Below the pieces are notes generated by a model. It saw only the letters and a program-made list of their open reading frames with translations, was not told where the DNA came from and made no database searches. DNA of 64,000 nt from a bacterium (lineage in GTDB: Bacteria > Planctomycetota > Planctomycetia > Planctomycetales > Planctomycetaceae), in NCBI GenBank assembly GCA_016125225.1, contig WGME01000009.1:310001-374000 (forward strand), given 5' to 3'. Shown piece by piece: positions 28,560-35,785 of the stretch. Position numbers and translations under genes: made by a program. Numbering within the stretch: position 1 is the first letter of the stretch; each line of letters starts with the position of its first letter.

Positions 28560-28826
28560 TCAGCGAACATGCAGCAACCCGTCTCGCTGGTAGCGTTGCA
28601 ACTCTTCATGGGAGATGACCCAAGAGGCGTGGGCACCACGGCCACTCTGCTTCTTCTCCGCCTTGATACGGCCTGTTCGGCACCACTCGCGGCAGGTGAA
28701 CTCCGCACGCCCGACGCTCCGGGCGAACTCATCGACGGAGTACCACTCCCGCACCTGCTGGCGCTCGACCAGTACGACGAGCATGGACTCGATCTTTTCA
28801 AGGCGTTCTTCCAGCGTCATGGCCAT
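28560..28826 (-). CDS. Helix-turn-helix (excisionase/MerR-like) DNA-binding protein
   Basis: 88 aa. A short N-terminal coiled coil (LEERLEKIESMLVVLVERQQ) is followed by a winged-helix segment WYSVDEFARSVGRAEFTCREWCRTGRIKAEKK and ASWVISHEELQRYQRDG, the layout of excisionase-type or MerR-like helix-turn-helix proteins. It lies two genes upstream of the recombinase and may control excision or recombinase expression. It is a good candidate for the element's own regulator. Confidence 0.75.
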   Translation of the reverse strand: MAMTLEERLEKIESMLVVLVERQQVREWYSVDEFARSVGRAEFTCREWCRTGRIKAEKKQSGRGAHASWVISHEELQRYQRDGLLHVR

Positions 28827-28832
28827 ACCTGC

Positions 28833-28895
28833 CTATTCCGGGTCGTGTGGCATCGTCAGCACAAACAGCATCAATCCAATGATGAGAAATTCCAT
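28833..28895 (-). CDS. 20-aa hydrophobic micropeptide
   Basis: ATG at 28895 follows GGAGA by 7 nt (cGGAGAcatgcaATG) and encodes MEFLIIGLMLFVLTMPHDPE, a single hydrophobic stretch. It ends 7 bases before the HTH gene start. The strong ribosome site and the same design as other tiny ORFs in this operon support it as real. Function unknown; it could also be a leader peptide for the HTH gene. Confidence 0.45.
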   Translation of the reverse strand: MEFLIIGLMLFVLTMPHDPE

Positions 28896-29005
28896 TGCAT
28901 GTCTCCGAAGATAATCGCGGGGGCGGTGTTCCCGCGCAGATCGTTACACCGTCGCTCACCACCGCCAGATTGAGCGATCACGAATAACCGTTCGCTGTGG
29001 ATGCT

Positions 29006-29203
29006 CTAATTCCCCCAGCGGATCGTGCCATCCGGGTCTACCACTACGCCCGGCTGTGCACGCTCTTGCCGTTGCCCGTCCTGGTACTGTTGAATCACGT
29101 TCTGGATGTTCTGCTGCATCCGATGTTTTTGCCATCCGATGGCGACCGCCAGGACAACGGCGACCGTTACGACTGTGCAAATCACACGCTTTCGCCTTTC
29201 CAT
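29006..29203 (-). CDS. Small single-span membrane protein
   Basis: 65 aa. RRKRVICTVVTVAVVLAVAIGWQKHR is one membrane segment preceded by positive charges, followed by a Gln-rich helix (MQQNIQNVIQQYQDGQRQERAQ) and the short tail GVVVDPDGTIRWGN. A strong Shine-Dalgarno (AAGGAGGT, 6 nt before ATG) fixes the start. Part of the minus-strand operon of small membrane proteins. Function unknown. Confidence 0.7.
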   Translation of the reverse strand: MERRKRVICTVVTVAVVLAVAIGWQKHRMQQNIQNVIQQYQDGQRQERAQPGVVVDPDGTIRWGN

Positions 29204-29282
29204 TTCACACCTCCTTGAATAATGAACTGACTACTCTGACCCGATCATTCCACATGATCGCTTTCATCCCGCCGAAACCCGC

Positions 29283-29552
29283 CTATGCGACTTTCTCGTT
29301 GCCGATGATGGCATCCAGCGCCGCCATCGTCATCGCGGCCACCTTCTTGGCGTCGTTTGTCATCTCGCCGGCAGCGAGCGCGACCCGCAACTTGGAGTTT
29401 TCCGCCGTCAACTTATCCACATGCTTGCGATGGACGTTCATCTCCAGCTCGAATCTTTGCCACGCCTCTTTTGTCTGCACCTTGAAGCACAGAAGCATGA
29501 CGGCGAGGGTAAGTCCCGCACCAAATGCGATTGCAATTCCGAATATCATCAT
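29283..29552 (-). CDS. Small membrane protein with coiled coil
   Basis: 89 aa from ATG 29552, preceded by GAGGAGAAG. An N-terminal membrane segment (MMIFGIAIAFGAGLTLAVMLLCF) is followed by a charged helix QRFELEMNVHRKHVDKLTAENSKLRVAL with heptad spacing, and an Ala/Met-rich C-terminus. A longer frame to 29798 is a shadow of the neighbouring gene. Function unknown; the layout suits a membrane-anchored adaptor. Confidence 0.65.
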   Translation of the reverse strand: MMIFGIAIAFGAGLTLAVMLLCFKVQTKEAWQRFELEMNVHRKHVDKLTAENSKLRVALAAGEMTNDAKKVAAMTMAALDAIIGNEKVA

Positions 29553-29632
29553 TCTTCTCCTCAACACGTGGCGGAGCCGAATAGACTCCGCCGACCTCGT
29601 TACTCGAAACACACACGCAGGGAGCCTGCCCA

Positions 29633-29836
29633 TCAATTCGATGAGCCGGTCTTGTTCGACGGGGATGCCTTCGGAGCCGAGCCGCCGCTGTTCTGGTAGT
29701 TCTTGTCCAAGGCTGCGACGATGACAGCAGCCACAGCCCCAATGACTACCCCTGGAGGCCCAAACACGCTTCCATAGACGATGGGAGCGCCGATACATAT
29801 GGCTTCGCGAATCAGGTCGTCACTTTCGTCGCTCAT
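29633..29836 (-). CDS. Small glycine-rich membrane protein (tandem paralogue B)
   Basis: 67 aa from ATG 29836 with the leader AAGGAGAACTGA directly upstream. The centre, CIGAPIVYGSVFGPPGVVIGAVAAVIVAAL, is hydrophobic and glycine-rich, and the tail SAPKASPSNKTGSS matches the tail of the neighbouring gene (29925-30140). The pair therefore arose by duplication, including the ribosome-binding leader. The hydrophobic Gly-rich core recalls bacteriocin- or holin-like peptides but there is no proof of either. Confidence 0.68.
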   Translation of the reverse strand: MSDESDDLIREAICIGAPIVYGSVFGPPGVVIGAVAAVIVAALDKNYQNSGGSAPKASPSNKTGSSN

Positions 29837-29924
29837 TTCAGTTCTCCTTGTTGTGACCGACTCACGCCGGTCCGCCATTCTTCCTTGCCAGTTCAACACT
29901 TTCCGGTTCCATACCGGGAGCGCC

Positions 29925-30140
29925 TTATCGGGTTGATGACCCCGTGTCGTTTGACTGGGATGCATTCGGAGCCGAGTCGTCACCGCTGTTGCATGAGGAA
30001 ATAATCGCAATCACAGCCGCAACCCCGGCGACTACCCCCGCAGGCCCCAGGAGGAGTCCTCCGGCAATGGGAGGTCCCCAAACCACGGCCTTACCAATCA
30101 ACTCTTCCGCGATTTCCTGTCCGACGCTTTTTCTGCTCAT
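29925..30140 (-). CDS. Small glycine-rich membrane protein (tandem paralogue A)
   Basis: 71 aa from ATG 30140, with the same AAGGAGAACTGA leader as its downstream paralogue. MSRKSVGQEIAEELIGKAVV is an amphipathic start, followed by the glycine-rich hydrophobic core PPIAGGLLLGPAGVVAGVAAVIAII and the Ser-rich tail SAPNASQSNDTGSS. Function unknown; probably an inner-membrane protein of the element. Confidence 0.68.
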   Translation of the reverse strand: MSRKSVGQEIAEELIGKAVVWGPPIAGGLLLGPAGVVAGVAAVIAIISSCNSGDDSAPNASQSNDTGSSTR

Positions 30141-30238
30141 GTCAGTTCTCCTTGTTGCGACCAACACCTGCTGGTCTGTGGTTGTTACCTTGCCCTTCGA
30201 TACTTTCCGATTGCGTCACGCCGTCGGCCTGCCGGTCA

Positions 30239-30517
30239 CTACATTTCCCGTCCGCCTTGCTCCTGTTCCCGTTGCGGCTCCGCTGGCTGGACTACTTGTT
30301 CGTGGCTGCCCTGATCCAACTCCGGGGTCGGCGTGTACTGGCCTGGCCCATAGGGCGTGAAGGCGGCCCCGTTAAACAATGCCTGAGCCATTTCCATCGC
30401 TCCTTGCGTGCCGAGCCGGGACAGTTCAGCACCGACCTGTGGCCCGACGTTTTCCAGTCCAGGAGCGATTGCACTGATCGCTTCCTTCATTACCTCCACA
30501 AAATCGCGCTTTGCCAT
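30239..30517 (-). CDS. Hypothetical element protein, 92 aa
   Basis: Starts MAKRDFVEVMKEAISAIAP behind a strong AAGGGAGA site; an in-frame ATG 7 codons upstream lacks one. The first 55 residues form helices (VGAELSRLGTQGAMEMAQALF). The C-terminal 35 residues are rich in Pro, Gln and Glu and look disordered. It lies directly downstream of the coupling protein gene (70-base gap), so a role in conjugation or in the small membrane set is plausible, but no family is recognised. Confidence 0.65.
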   Translation of the reverse strand: MAKRDFVEVMKEAISAIAPGLENVGPQVGAELSRLGTQGAMEMAQALFNGAAFTPYGPGQYTPTPELDQGSHEQVVQPAEPQREQEQGGREM

Positions 30518-30587
30518 GACTCGTCTCCCTTTTGTCAATCATCACTCGTTGCTGATCGCAGGCCGCACGTTGCTGCGCTGCCGGCGG

Positions 30588-32345
30588 TCAACGGAAACTC
30601 TGCGAACACACCATGACCAGGCATCCCGACATCACCAGCAGTAAGATCACCGATCCGATCACGACATTCGCCATCGCCGTGAATCGCTGCCACCATCCCG
30701 GCCGCTGTCCCAAATTGCGTTCCTCGAAATACCGGATGCGATTCGTCCAGATCGGCGGAACGCCCGGTGTGAACGTGAGGACGGTCCGATCCGAAAGCGC
30801 CAGGACTTCATCAGGCTTGAGCAGCTTCCGGCCTTGCTGCGCCCAGTTCGCGTTCTCGTTCGACGACGAGGTGTGGCTGAGACTTTCTTTTGAGCTTTGC
30901 TGCGAACGTCCGGTGCTCGTTCCGCCGCTGTGGACCACGATGGTTTCTTCACCCAGCCGGTTGCTCACGTACTCCGCCGTCGGCAGGTCATTGATTCCGA
31001 AAAACACCTGACTGACGTTGCTGAGCAGCGTCTGGTCCTGCCCGTCCGGGAAACACTTCCTGAGTTGTGAAACCGACTGAAAGTAAAACTGAAGCCGGAC
31101 TCCGTAGCCCCGGTACTTGTCCACCGCGTCGTCGAGCGCCTCCATGTGGCCGAGGCTCGCCGCCTCGTCCAGCACAAAATGCACCTTGTTCTGTTCCTGC
31201 AATCCTCCTCGCACGACCGCTCGTAGCAGTGATCCGATCCACATCCGCAGCAGTGGCGATTGCGCTCGCTGATGTTCCGGCGGGAGGATCAGGTACACCG
31301 TCGTCTTTCCCCGCCGCAGATCGTCCGGGTTGAAGCTGCTCGTCTTGGTGCTGTCGCTGACGGCCAGCGTGTCGAGGAACCGCAGGAAGCGGCTTGTCGT
31401 GGTGAGCGTCGAGCCACGCTCCTTGCCCTCGAAATGGGTGAGCTGGCTTCCCATGCGTGCCAGCATTCCGTCCCAGGCGTCGGAAGAGCACATCAGCTTG
31501 ATGGCCATTTCCAATTTGTCGGGACTGGATAGCAGTGTCCGCACGGTTTGCAGCGACCGGTCATTCGGTTCGCCGTAGTACACAACCAGGGCGATCAAGG
31601 CCGCGATCCACGCCTCGGCGGAATCGACCCAATGCGGGTCCCTTTCCTGTCCGGTGCGAATCACCAGCGCCTCGGCCAGGTCGCGACATTCATCAATCGC
31701 CGTCGGAGAATCCTTGCTGATGAAGTCCAACGGGTTGAATGTCTGCGGAGCCTGCGAAACCAATTTGAATGGATCGAGCACGACAATCTGGTGGCCGAAC
31801 ATCTTCCGCCTGTGTTCGGCAGTGATCTGAGAGTTTTCACCCTTGAAATCTACGATGACGGCAGATTCGTCAGCTGCCAGCAGGAAGGGAATGACGGCCG
31901 ACACACCCTTGCCCACACCCGTCGGTGCGAAGACCGCTATATGTACCGCCTTCGGCAATCTCACCAGCGGCGGGGGCAGCTTCGATTTGCGCCCGACGCG
32001 AATCGACGCCAGGAACTGTTCACAGGCTTCCTTCGACGGCACCCAGGAGTTGAATAGCTGTCGCATTGCCTTCTGAAATGACGGCTTTGCCCAGCCGCCG
32101 ACGCGACCGATGATGAGGCCCGAATGGGCGTCGAGCATTCCCGCTGCTTGCAGGTCAGCCACATCGGCCCAGCGTGCTGTTCCGAAGGCCGTCAGTGCCT
32201 GGAATCCCCGTTTGCCAAAGAGCATGAACAGCAACAGGGCGATCCCGATATAGCCGATTCCGCCGAGCTTCAGCCCAAGGATCAGCAGGCTCCAGAGGCC
32301 GGCGACCACGCTCAGGATCAACATGAGTCGAGATAATCTGTACAT
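30588..32345 (-). CDS. Type IV coupling protein (VirD4/TraG/TraD-like ATPase)
   Basis: 585 aa from ATG 32345, chosen because AGGGAGA lies just before it; starts at 32390 (overlapping the upstream small gene, TGATG) and 32519 are less supported. Two N-terminal membrane segments (LMLILSVVAGLWSLLILGLK and GGIGYIGIALLLFML) are followed by Walker A AVFAPTGVGKGVSAVIPFLL, Walker B VHFVLDEAASLGHM and QSVSQLRKCFPDGQDQTLL. The last segment has a further hydrophobic C-terminal stretch. It would bring relaxase-bound DNA to a secretion channel. No VirB4 or pore genes are in the window, so the channel may be provided elsewhere. Confidence 0.92.
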   Translation of the reverse strand: MYRLSRLMLILSVVAGLWSLLILGLKLGGIGYIGIALLLFMLFGKRGFQALTAFGTARWADVADLQAAGMLDAHSGLIIGRVGGWAKPSFQKAMRQLFNSWVPSKEACEQFLASIRVGRKSKLPPPLVRLPKAVHIAVFAPTGVGKGVSAVIPFLLAADESAVIVDFKGENSQITAEHRRKMFGHQIVVLDPFKLVSQAPQTFNPLDFISKDSPTAIDECRDLAEALVIRTGQERDPHWVDSAEAWIAALIALVVYYGEPNDRSLQTVRTLLSSPDKLEMAIKLMCSSDAWDGMLARMGSQLTHFEGKERGSTLTTTSRFLRFLDTLAVSDSTKTSSFNPDDLRRGKTTVYLILPPEHQRAQSPLLRMWIGSLLRAVVRGGLQEQNKVHFVLDEAASLGHMEALDDAVDKYRGYGVRLQFYFQSVSQLRKCFPDGQDQTLLSNVSQVFFGINDLPTAEYVSNRLGEETIVVHSGGTSTGRSQQSSKESLSHTSSSNENANWAQQGRKLLKPDEVLALSDRTVLTFTPGVPPIWTNRIRYFEERNLGQRPGWWQRFTAMANVVIGSVILLLVMSGCLVMVCSQSFR

Positions 32346-32389
32346 AGAAAGTCTCCCTTGCTGTTCACGGGCGCGAGCCGCCCGTTCCA

Positions 32390-32512
32390 TCAACGCTTTG
32401 TGTTCATCCAGTCCCACACTGCGATACCAGCCGACCAAACGATCCCGCCGACGACGAAGAAAACTGTCGCAGCGCCGATTTGCCGCAACCAAAAATCCAA
32501 CTCCGGATTCAT
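32390..32512 (-). CDS. 40-aa single-span membrane protein
   Basis: Reads MNPELDFWLRQIGAATVFFV followed by VGGIVWSAGIAVWDWMNTKR. One hydrophobic segment of about 20 residues with a Trp-rich C-terminus. Its TGA overlaps a downstream in-frame ATG of the coupling protein (TGATG). It was hidden because a longer frame of the coupling protein covers the same bases in another phase. The Shine-Dalgarno is weak (GGGGTG). Probably a small conjugation accessory. Confidence 0.5.
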   Translation of the reverse strand: MNPELDFWLRQIGAATVFFVVGGIVWSAGIAVWDWMNTKR

Positions 32513-32583
32513 GTGACACCCCATATCAGGAGATGAGTTCCCCGCTAGGATGGGCGGGGATTCCGATCCCCGCCCAATGCGAT

Positions 32584-32766
32584 CTACTTCAAGAAGCGGC
32601 TGATCAGTTGAAGCATCTTGGAGGTCGCCGCCTTCTTCGCTGCGTCAGAAACCTCAGGGTTGGCAGCGAAGAATTTCTTCGCCAAGAGGTTTGCAATCAC
32701 GATCAGCAGAATCGTCCAGGCGAAAAAGTTACCGACTGCTTGTTCAAACACGTTGGCAAGTAACAT
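32584..32766 (-). CDS. 60-aa membrane protein
   Basis: Starts MLLANVFEQAVGNFFAWTILL at 32766 with AAGGAA 7 nt upstream. The membrane segment NFFAWTILLIVIANLLAKKFF is followed by a short charged tail ending LLQLISRFLK-like residues (TSKMLQLISRFLK). Part of the small-protein operon around the coupling protein. Function unknown. Confidence 0.65.
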   Translation of the reverse strand: MLLANVFEQAVGNFFAWTILLIVIANLLAKKFFAANPEVSDAAKKAATSKMLQLISRFLK

Positions 32767-32844
32767 GTCGTAGTTCCTTGTTCTTGATTGTTGAGAGGTT
32801 GAAAGCGGGGGCAACGACACGTCGCCCCGCGCCTTCGTTTCCGT

Positions 32845-32898
32845 TTACTTGGCTGGAAATGTCCAAATGATGACCAGCCATCGAATCCACCAATTCAT
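32845..32898 (-). CDS. 17-aa Trp-rich micropeptide
   Basis: ATG 32898 is preceded by AAAGGAGGCAATC, one of the strongest Shine-Dalgarno sites in the window, and encodes MNWWIRWLVIIWTFPAK before TAA. The peptide is hydrophobic with four Trp. It is too short for any family. The strong ribosome site and the recurrence of tiny membrane ORFs in this operon are the only support. Confidence 0.5.
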   Translation of the reverse strand: MNWWIRWLVIIWTFPAK

Positions 32899-32940
32899 GA
32901 TTGCCTCCTTTCTTTTAAGAGTGCCCATGTAACAGTTCCT

Positions 32941-33735
32941 TCACTTGGCGCACTTCGCCTTGTCGCGCATCGACAAACTGAACGTCTTGATGTCGAGCGA
33001 CTGCTCTCGCGCCTTCTTGGCTTCGCGCAATGTCTCCGCCAATGCCTCAATGAGGTCGTCGAGTGAAAGCTCACCGCCCGTGACCACGATGCCCACACCG
33101 GATGGAAGCGGGCAGGAGATGCGTTTCACGCGCACCTGCTGAGTGGCGTTTCGCTTCTGCTTGCGAACGCGCTCGGCCAGTCCGTCCCGCGACGTGCCCG
33201 AGAGCTTGAGCCGCAGCAGTTCCGGCTGCTGCTCGGCCGGCGCTCGGCTGATCTCGTAGACTGCGGTGATGCCCACTTGACCGGCGACCAGAGCGTTCTG
33301 TACTTCAGCTATGCAGCGTGACGGAGCCTGGTACTTCGTGACGGTCGATTCGCTCAGCTTCAGGTGCTTGGCCAGGTCCTTGTTCGACCAAGCGGGGTTG
33401 AGCCGCAGGAGTTCCTCGAACGCCTGCCATTTTTCGCTGTCGCGCAGGTCGGCGCGGTGTAGGTTTTCGGTCAGTTGGATGACCTTGATTTGCGTTTCGC
33501 TCAGCGACTCCTCGGTGATGATGACCTGCAACGTCGGCAGGCCCACCAACTGCGCCGCACGCAGCCGTCTTTCACCGGCGTTCAATGTTCCGTCAGTCCG
33601 AGCCAGTACCGGTTGCAACTGACCGTGGGTTTTCATCGACTCCCCGAGTTGCCGGAGGTCGTTCTCGTCGAATTCCTTCCGTACCTGCGGCTTGGCCTTG
33701 AACCAGGACAGCGGTTTGGTGGTAAGTGATGGCAT
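32941..33735 (-). CDS. ParB/Spo0J-like DNA-binding protein
   Basis: 264 aa from ATG 33735 (MPSLTTKPLSWF), with AAGGAAA upstream; the frame extends to 33906 but that part is not family-like. The ParB N-terminal motif DGTLNAGERRLRAAQLVGLPTLQVII is followed by ENLHRADLRDSEKWQAFEELL (partner-binding Arg region) and an HTH (SNKDLAKHLKLSESTVTKYQ). It resembles plasmid partition or KorB-type regulators. No ParA is next to it, so it may act as a regulator of the element. A short relic of a similar gene lies at 34946-35000. Confidence 0.85.
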   Translation of the reverse strand: MPSLTTKPLSWFKAKPQVRKEFDENDLRQLGESMKTHGQLQPVLARTDGTLNAGERRLRAAQLVGLPTLQVIITEESLSETQIKVIQLTENLHRADLRDSEKWQAFEELLRLNPAWSNKDLAKHLKLSESTVTKYQAPSRCIAEVQNALVAGQVGITAVYEISRAPAEQQPELLRLKLSGTSRDGLAERVRKQKRNATQQVRVKRISCPLPSGVGIVVTGGELSLDDLIEALAETLREAKKAREQSLDIKTFSLSMRDKAKCAK

Positions 33736-33914
33736 GGTCGTTTCCTTCCGGGTTTGTTCGTGCCGACTTTCGTGTCGGCCGCTTTTCCTTTTCCGCCCGT
33801 GCTTCCGTTGGCTTGCTTCAGGCGTCTGATTGCTTTTCCCACCTAATGCCTGGAACCCATCCAGTTTTTGTTGTGCCTCGACCATAACTCGTGCATTGAA
33901 CGGCACTTCTGTCG

Positions 33915-34688
33915 TTACACGACACGAACATTCGTCGATGTTGTTTCCGTCAATGCTTCACACGTATCCCGAGTCGCCGCACCTGCGATGCGACCTTGAA
34001 CAGCCACGTTCCCTTCAGCCTGGGCTGAAGAGCCGTCGCGTTTAAACTCGTTTCCACACTTGAGGCACCGCGCCTTGAAGTCGGGGACCGCGACTCGCGC
34101 CGTCGTGCAGCCGCACGACCACTTTTTCAATTTCGAGTCGCCCCGAGGCCGCGCCGTCGGAGCCTTGATCTCGTGATCGGGAACACTCACGCCGCACTTA
34201 CGCAACAGGTCTTTGAATAGGCTGTTGGCGGCGTAGCCCGTCACGCCGCGACGATCGATGTTGAGGCCCAGCTCCCGAGCCTTGGCCTGCAACTCAGCGT
34301 TGTGGTGGTTTCGTTTTCCCGGAGTTCCGTGCGCTTCCTGCCAGGCATGGAGTAATTCGTGCAGGAGCGTCCCGAGCACTTCCCAAACTTGCCTTTGGCC
34401 AAACAGATAGCGGGAGTTGATGGCGATTTCGCCACGAAGCCCAAACCCATTGTGGCCCTGCCGGAAGTGACCGAATTGTCCGCTCGGCAGCCGATCCACG
34501 CACAAAGCGATGTCACCGATGTCGAGTTTAAACTCCACGATGAAACGAGCCGCCCATGTCTGGAGGCCCGCGATCATCCCTTGGCCGCCCCACGCCTCAT
34601 CCCGCTGGTGTTTCGCCAAGGCGGAGTAGATCGTCTGGGTTGCCATGTCGAGGTCGCCACCACCCGTGATCTCAATCAACTCGTTCAT
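33915..34688 (-). CDS. SprT-like zinc metalloprotease domain protein
   Basis: 257 aa from ATG 34688 (MNELIEITGGGDLDMA) behind AAGGGAA; the frame open to 34922 lacks support. LGTLLHELLHAWQEAHGTPG carries the HExxH zinc site and NHHNAEL a third ligand region, as in SprT/Spartan proteins. The C-terminal part has CGC-x-TTARVAVPD-x-KARCLKCG, a zinc ribbon. Spartan relatives cut DNA-protein crosslinks; mobile elements often carry such genes, perhaps to deal with relaxase or methylase adducts. That use is inference. Confidence 0.85.
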   Translation of the reverse strand: MNELIEITGGGDLDMATQTIYSALAKHQRDEAWGGQGMIAGLQTWAARFIVEFKLDIGDIALCVDRLPSGQFGHFRQGHNGFGLRGEIAINSRYLFGQRQVWEVLGTLLHELLHAWQEAHGTPGKRNHHNAELQAKARELGLNIDRRGVTGYAANSLFKDLLRKCGVSVPDHEIKAPTARPRGDSKLKKWSCGCTTARVAVPDFKARCLKCGNEFKRDGSSAQAEGNVAVQGRIAGAATRDTCEALTETTSTNVRVV

Positions 34689-34945
34689 GACTGGTTCCCT
34701 TCGTGGTTTCTTTCCCTTGCTCACTGTTCTTGCGTCTGGCGACCGGTCTCCATGACCTTTGTTCCCAACCTTACGGCGTTTCTCGTCTTCCCCGAGATGC
34801 CGAGTATGCTCATCGTGAAATCCTGCTTGCACTTCCGTCACGAATGCCCTACCGCAATGCGATCGTCCGACTGATTTTCGTGATGTCAGCCGGACCGGCT
34901 GCATTTCCAAAGATGACTTCATCGGTGGATCGCCTTCGATAAACT

Positions 34946-35000
34946 TCCCTCGTGTTCGCCGGACCCAGCCGTCTTTCGCCGACGATCAACGTCCCGTCAG
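34946..35000 (-). pseudogene. Relic of a ParB-like gene
   Basis: On the minus strand this stretch reads DGTLIVGERRLGPAN, close to DGTLNAGERRLRAAQ of the intact ParB gene, and the two DNA segments match at roughly 40 of 51 positions by eye (the other copy is near 33550-33605). Outside this patch the frame is not ParB-like. It seems to be what remains of a second copy, next to a gene-free stretch. Confidence 0.4.
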
Positions 35001-35571
35001 GACGATCACCTTGTTCCTGTGTCCCAGTCGTTCACTCGTCACACGAATTCTTCTCGCGGCCTGCGAACCGGGCAAAACGCACTTCAGCAGGGTGCGCAGC
35101 TTGGCCGCCAGTTTGGATGCGACGAATGACGGCGCAACAGGAAGGCAATCCATCACTTCCGGCGTTCAACGCTCACCAAGAGGTGGATGTGACGAGGGTT
35201 GGCATCACCTACGCCAGCCGAAGACGGCATGGGCGGCCAAGGCCGTTAAAGCCTTGCTGCGACGTATGTTGCGATTCGAGTCGCAACAGAGACTTGCCCG
35301 TCTCGATCAGTTCGAGAAGCCCGCGATTTGAGATGTCACGTTCACCGTCATAATTGAACGTGCGCACCCGCTCGTCTGCGCCCATGCTGCGCCCGGACGT
35401 GGTTCTGAAAATCTTCGGCGATGGCCGGGAAAAGCGTGGTGCCATTCGGCAAGGGAAGGACGAACGGCTGACAGACTATACTCCCATCGCATTCGCCGTA
35501 ACGATGTTATGTCCCTATGCGCTTGCCACACACGTTCTGAACAATGGACGCTAGAGACCCCTCAAGAAGGC

Positions 35572-35636
35572 GGACCAGAGGATTACTCTCTAAAAGGATT
35601 TAGGTTGATGCCTCTTTGCGATGTCTCCTCTGGTCC
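35572..35636. repeat. 11-bp perfect inverted repeat
   Basis: GGACCAGAGGA at 35572-35582 and its reverse complement TCCTCTGGTCC at 35626-35636, with a 43-nt centre. It lies at the edge of the porin segment where base composition changes. It could be a terminator-like stem or an end of a small insertion; there is no second copy on the other side of the porin that I can see. Confidence 0.6.
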
Positions 35637-35730
35637 CCGACGCAGTCGATTCACATCGAGGCGCCAGCCGCTGGCATATCACATGTAAGTCTCGTGTCAA
35701 CAATAGAATGTCATCGAGAACAATCGAGAC

Positions 35731-35763
35731 AAAAAAGGGCGGCGCTCTCGCACCGCCCTAATT
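35731..35763 (-). terminator. Rho-independent terminator of the porin gene
   Basis: On the minus strand the stem GGGCGG/CCGCCC with a short loop is followed by a run of six T. It lies about 23 bases after the porin stop codon. Confidence 0.85.
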
Positions 35764-35785
35764 TCATCAGAAGAACTCTAACTGA

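Larger units (their letters stand above)
34689..35785. other. Gene-poor stretch upstream of the SprT gene
   Basis: About 1.1 kb without a recognisable intact gene. It contains the ParB relic, some short frames without family features, an 11-bp inverted repeat at 35572-35636, and the porin terminator near 35731-35763. It probably contains the promoter of the leftward operon. The segment looks like decayed element DNA. Confidence 0.5.

Noticed and set aside
35209-35445. Minus-strand frame of 78 aa in the gene-poor stretch
   Set aside because: Some protein-like residues (ISNRGLLELIETGKSLL) but no ribosome site or family; not enough to call.
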